Positions 4,089 through 5,532 of a stretch of DNA of 5,532 nt are shown here, piece by piece. Within the stretch, counting starts at the first letter, position 1. Each line of letters opens with the position of its first letter. The notes under the pieces were generated by a model. That model ran no database searches and was not told the DNA's origin. It worked only from the letters and a program-made list of their open reading frames with translations. The stretch comes from Chloroflexota bacterium (GTDB taxonomy: Bacteria > Chloroflexota > Anaerolineae > Anaerolineales > Villigracilaceae). A program made the position numbers and the translations under genes. The stretch covers positions 1 to 5,532 of the forward strand of contig JAJYOH010000375.1 of the NCBI GenBank assembly GCA_021796315.1, given 5' to 3'.

Positions 4089-4747
4089 TGAATAATTTTG
4101 AAGGTAAAGTGATTCTCATCACCGGCGCGGGAAAAGGCAAAGGCCGCGTATTGGCGGAAGCCTTTGCGGCGCGCGGCGCATCCGTGGCGGTCAATGATAT
4201 TTCGCCGATCAATCTCGATGATCTGGTCTCGCAAAGCGCCGGAAAGATCAAGGCGTACGTGCATGATGTGGCCAAAAAGGTGGCGGCACAGACGATGATC
4301 AATCAGGTTGAAGACGACTTTGGCGGTATTGATATTTTGATCAATCATGCTGCCGTCGAACCGCAAGTGGACCTGCTCAAGATGGATGAATGGGATTGGC
4401 ACCGTGTGCTGGATGTCAATTTGACCGGCGCATTTTTGATGATGCAATCGGCAGGGCGCGTGATGCGCGCAAAAAGTGCGGGCGTGATAATCAATTTGAT
4501 AACGGCGACCCGCCCCCAGGTCGGGAAGGAAGCGGCATATTTCGCCAGCATGGCAGGTCTGATCGCGTTGACCCGCTCTGCGTCCATCGAGTTCGCATCG
4601 TACGGTGTCCATGTCCACGCGGTGGGAACGGGCTTTCCCGAATTCCAGCACGTTGACCCATCCGTTCCCGCTGATTTGATCGAGTCGGTGTTGTATTTAT
4701 GCCGATCAGATTTGAATGGTCAAATTGTCAATCTGGAGGCGCGATGA
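4085..4747 (+). CDS. Short-chain dehydrogenase/reductase homologue with altered active site
   Basis: A 220-residue Rossmann-fold protein. The cofactor motif T13-G-A-G-K-G-K-G20, D61-V (adenine pocket), N88-H-A-A (in place of N-N-A-G) and the structural Asn112 in VNLTGAF are all recognisable, so nucleotide binding is likely. The catalytic Y-x-x-x-K is Y152-F-A-S-M156: the lysine codon has become ATG. The usual Ser is in a N-L-I-T-A-T context. The P-G after the sixth strand and the usual C-terminal T-G...V-D-G-G are also missing, and the protein is about 25-30 residues shorter than the norm. It may be a non-catalytic SDR or have a changed chemistry. The ATG at 4085 overlaps the M23 stop; 4088 is an alternative. 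There is no clear ribosome binding site, so coupling is likely. It ends in an ATGA overlap with the next gene. Confidence 0.85.
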   Translation: MMNNFEGKVILITGAGKGKGRVLAEAFAARGASVAVNDISPINLDDLVSQSAGKIKAYVHDVAKKVAAQTMINQVEDDFGGIDILINHAAVEPQVDLLKMDEWDWHRVLDVNLTGAFLMMQSAGRVMRAKSAGVIINLITATRPQVGKEAAYFASMAGLIALTRSASIEFASYGVHVHAVGTGFPEFQHVDPSVPADLIESVLYLCRSDLNGQIVNLEAR

Positions 4748-5211
4748 ACGAATTGCAAGAGTATCGCAAGGAATTGATGGATAACCTTGAAGAGTCTGCC
4801 AGGGAATTTCGTGATGTGTGCCTGAGTGTCAAAAATCCATATTCGCCGATTGAGGAAGGCGGATGGAATGTGCATCAGTTGGCGGCGCATACACGCGATG
4901 TGGATGTATTGGTGTATGGAATGCGCGCCCGCCGCACGTTGCAAGAAGACGATCCTCAGTTTGAAAATTTTGACGGCGATGCCTACATGGCTGAACATTA
5001 TGATGCCCAGGAAAATTTGGTTTCCATGTTGGACGGTTTTGTGATGAATGTTCTGTCTTTGGTGAATGCTTTGCGCGGCTTGCCCAGTGAAGCCTGGGGG
5101 CGACCTTCGTGTCACTTAATTCAAGGCAGTGGCATGACATTGCAAACCTGGGTCGAGCGTGATCTGGGTCATATCAAAGAACATTTGGAAAGCGTGAAAA
5201 AAGCAAAGTGA
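4744..5211 (+). CDS. DinB-fold (DinB/YfiT superfamily) protein
   Basis: A 155-residue all-helical protein of the DinB four-helix-bundle superfamily. The hallmark is three metal-binding histidines: one in the second helix (His49 in QLAAHTRDVD) and two in the last helix (His143 and His147 in LGHIKEHLE). All are present. Family members include thiol-dependent transferases and many proteins of unknown function, so no reaction is assigned. The start at 4744 is preferred: GGAGG lies 4 nt upstream and the ATG overlaps the SDR stop as ATGA. A longer in-frame start at 4699 would overlap the SDR gene heavily and lacks a ribosome binding site. Third gene of the operon, ending 7 bp from the convergent phosphatase gene. 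No clear terminator is seen between them. Confidence 0.85.
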   Translation: MNELQEYRKELMDNLEESAREFRDVCLSVKNPYSPIEEGGWNVHQLAAHTRDVDVLVYGMRARRTLQEDDPQFENFDGDAYMAEHYDAQENLVSMLDGFVMNVLSLVNALRGLPSEAWGRPSCHLIQGSGMTLQTWVERDLGHIKEHLESVKKAK

Positions 5212-5218
5212 TCATGTG

Positions 5219-5532
5219 TCACCAAAGTGGTAAATGAATAAGTGATACCAGCCAGCTCAAGAACAGTGGATGAAATTGAAGGACGACCAATCCCATGAAT
5301 AGGCCGACCACAAACCCCGCAACGATGTCGGACACATAATGGACGCCCATTGCGACGCGCGCCAGCGCCACGAGCGGCGCCCAAATCCACAACAGCAACG
5401 CAACCGGGCCCGGTCCCAAACCAGCCGCGGCCACGGCGATCATGAGGGCGCGTGCAGCGTGTCCCGATGGAAACGAATGCGGATCGGTGTTGCGGTAGAT
5501 GCTGCCCCATTCGCCCTCGGGCCGTCTGCGTC
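5219..5532 (-). CDS. PAP2-family phosphatase (5' end outside window)
   Basis: The last 104 codons of an integral membrane phosphatase of the PAP2 (type 2 phosphatidic acid phosphatase) superfamily. Visible motifs in order are the end of motif 1 (R-R-R-P at the window edge), motif 2 F-P-S-G-H with its catalytic His, and motif 3 A-R-V-A-M-G-V-H-Y-V-S-D with the nucleophile His and the supporting Asp. Motif 3 has Ala where the consensus has Ser before Arg. Hydrophobic segments lie between motifs 2 and 3 and after motif 3, ending shortly after a final membrane span. Family members dephosphorylate lipid phosphates such as phosphatidic acid or undecaprenyl pyrophosphate. Substrate cannot be told. 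It converges on the DinB gene with a 7-bp gap. Confidence 0.88.
   Translation of the reverse strand, partial: RRRPEGEWGSIYRNTDPHSFPSGHAARALMIAVAAAGLGPGPVALLLWIWAPLVALARVAMGVHYVSDIVAGFVVGLFMGLVVLQFHPLFLSWLVSLIHLPLW

Noticed and set aside
4043..4651. Long open frame on the minus strand opposite the SDR gene
   Set aside because: It is antisense to a clearly recognisable SDR, has a histidine/arginine-rich composition with no family motif, and no ribosome binding site.
4720..5115. Open frame on the minus strand opposite the DinB-fold gene
   Set aside because: A shadow of a well-supported gene with complete His motifs; no domain is recognisable in it.
5212..5250. Possible bidirectional terminator between the DinB and PAP2 genes
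   Set aside because: Only weak 4-bp stems (such as ACCA-AAG-TGGT) and no T-run.

Overview
The window looks like an accessory stretch of a Chloroflexota chromosome, most likely an Anaerolineae-type bacterium. This is inferred from mixed GC content, short interspersed palindromes with the core TTCGACAGGCTCA, repeated fragments of TIR-domain genes, and promoters with a perfect TATAAT placed directly before a start codon. No rRNA or other taxonomic marker is present, so the assignment is tentative.

Left part (1-977, minus strand): a 5' piece of a small MNT-type nucleotidyltransferase gene runs off the left edge. It is preceded by a complete protein-L-isoaspartate methyltransferase gene (pcm).

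Middle part (about 985-3305, minus strand): two toxin-antitoxin pairs, a RelE/ParE-type toxin with its antitoxin (1317-1869) and hicBA (2232-2644). They alternate with four decayed copies of the first 35-60 codons of one TIR-domain gene (about 1020-1089, 1142-1282, 1902-2230, 2672-2910). Reading the minus strand the order is: transposase remnant, TIR remnant, hicB-hicA, TIR remnant, antitoxin-toxin, TIR remnant, TIR remnant, pcm. Three of the TIR remnants contain short palindromic inserts, some at the same codon position in different copies. Three copies end within about 20 bp of a TATAAT that precedes the next gene. Upstream lies an internally deleted transposase relic (2961-3304). The stretches of more than 300 bp between genes are therefore filled with repeat-derived and relic DNA.

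Right part (3381-5532): a three-gene plus-strand operon with ATGA overlaps, driven by what looks like a leaderless promoter. It encodes a membrane-anchored M23 (LytM-type) peptidase, a short-chain dehydrogenase homologue that has lost its catalytic lysine, and a DinB-fold protein. A convergent PAP2-family phosphatase gene enters from the right edge.

The most unusual signal is the regular alternation of TIR-gene 5' fragments with toxin-antitoxin cassettes, with REP-like elements nested inside those fragments. The fragments may act as recombination seams or dispersed elements that assemble small stress or defence genes. This is inference from layout only.
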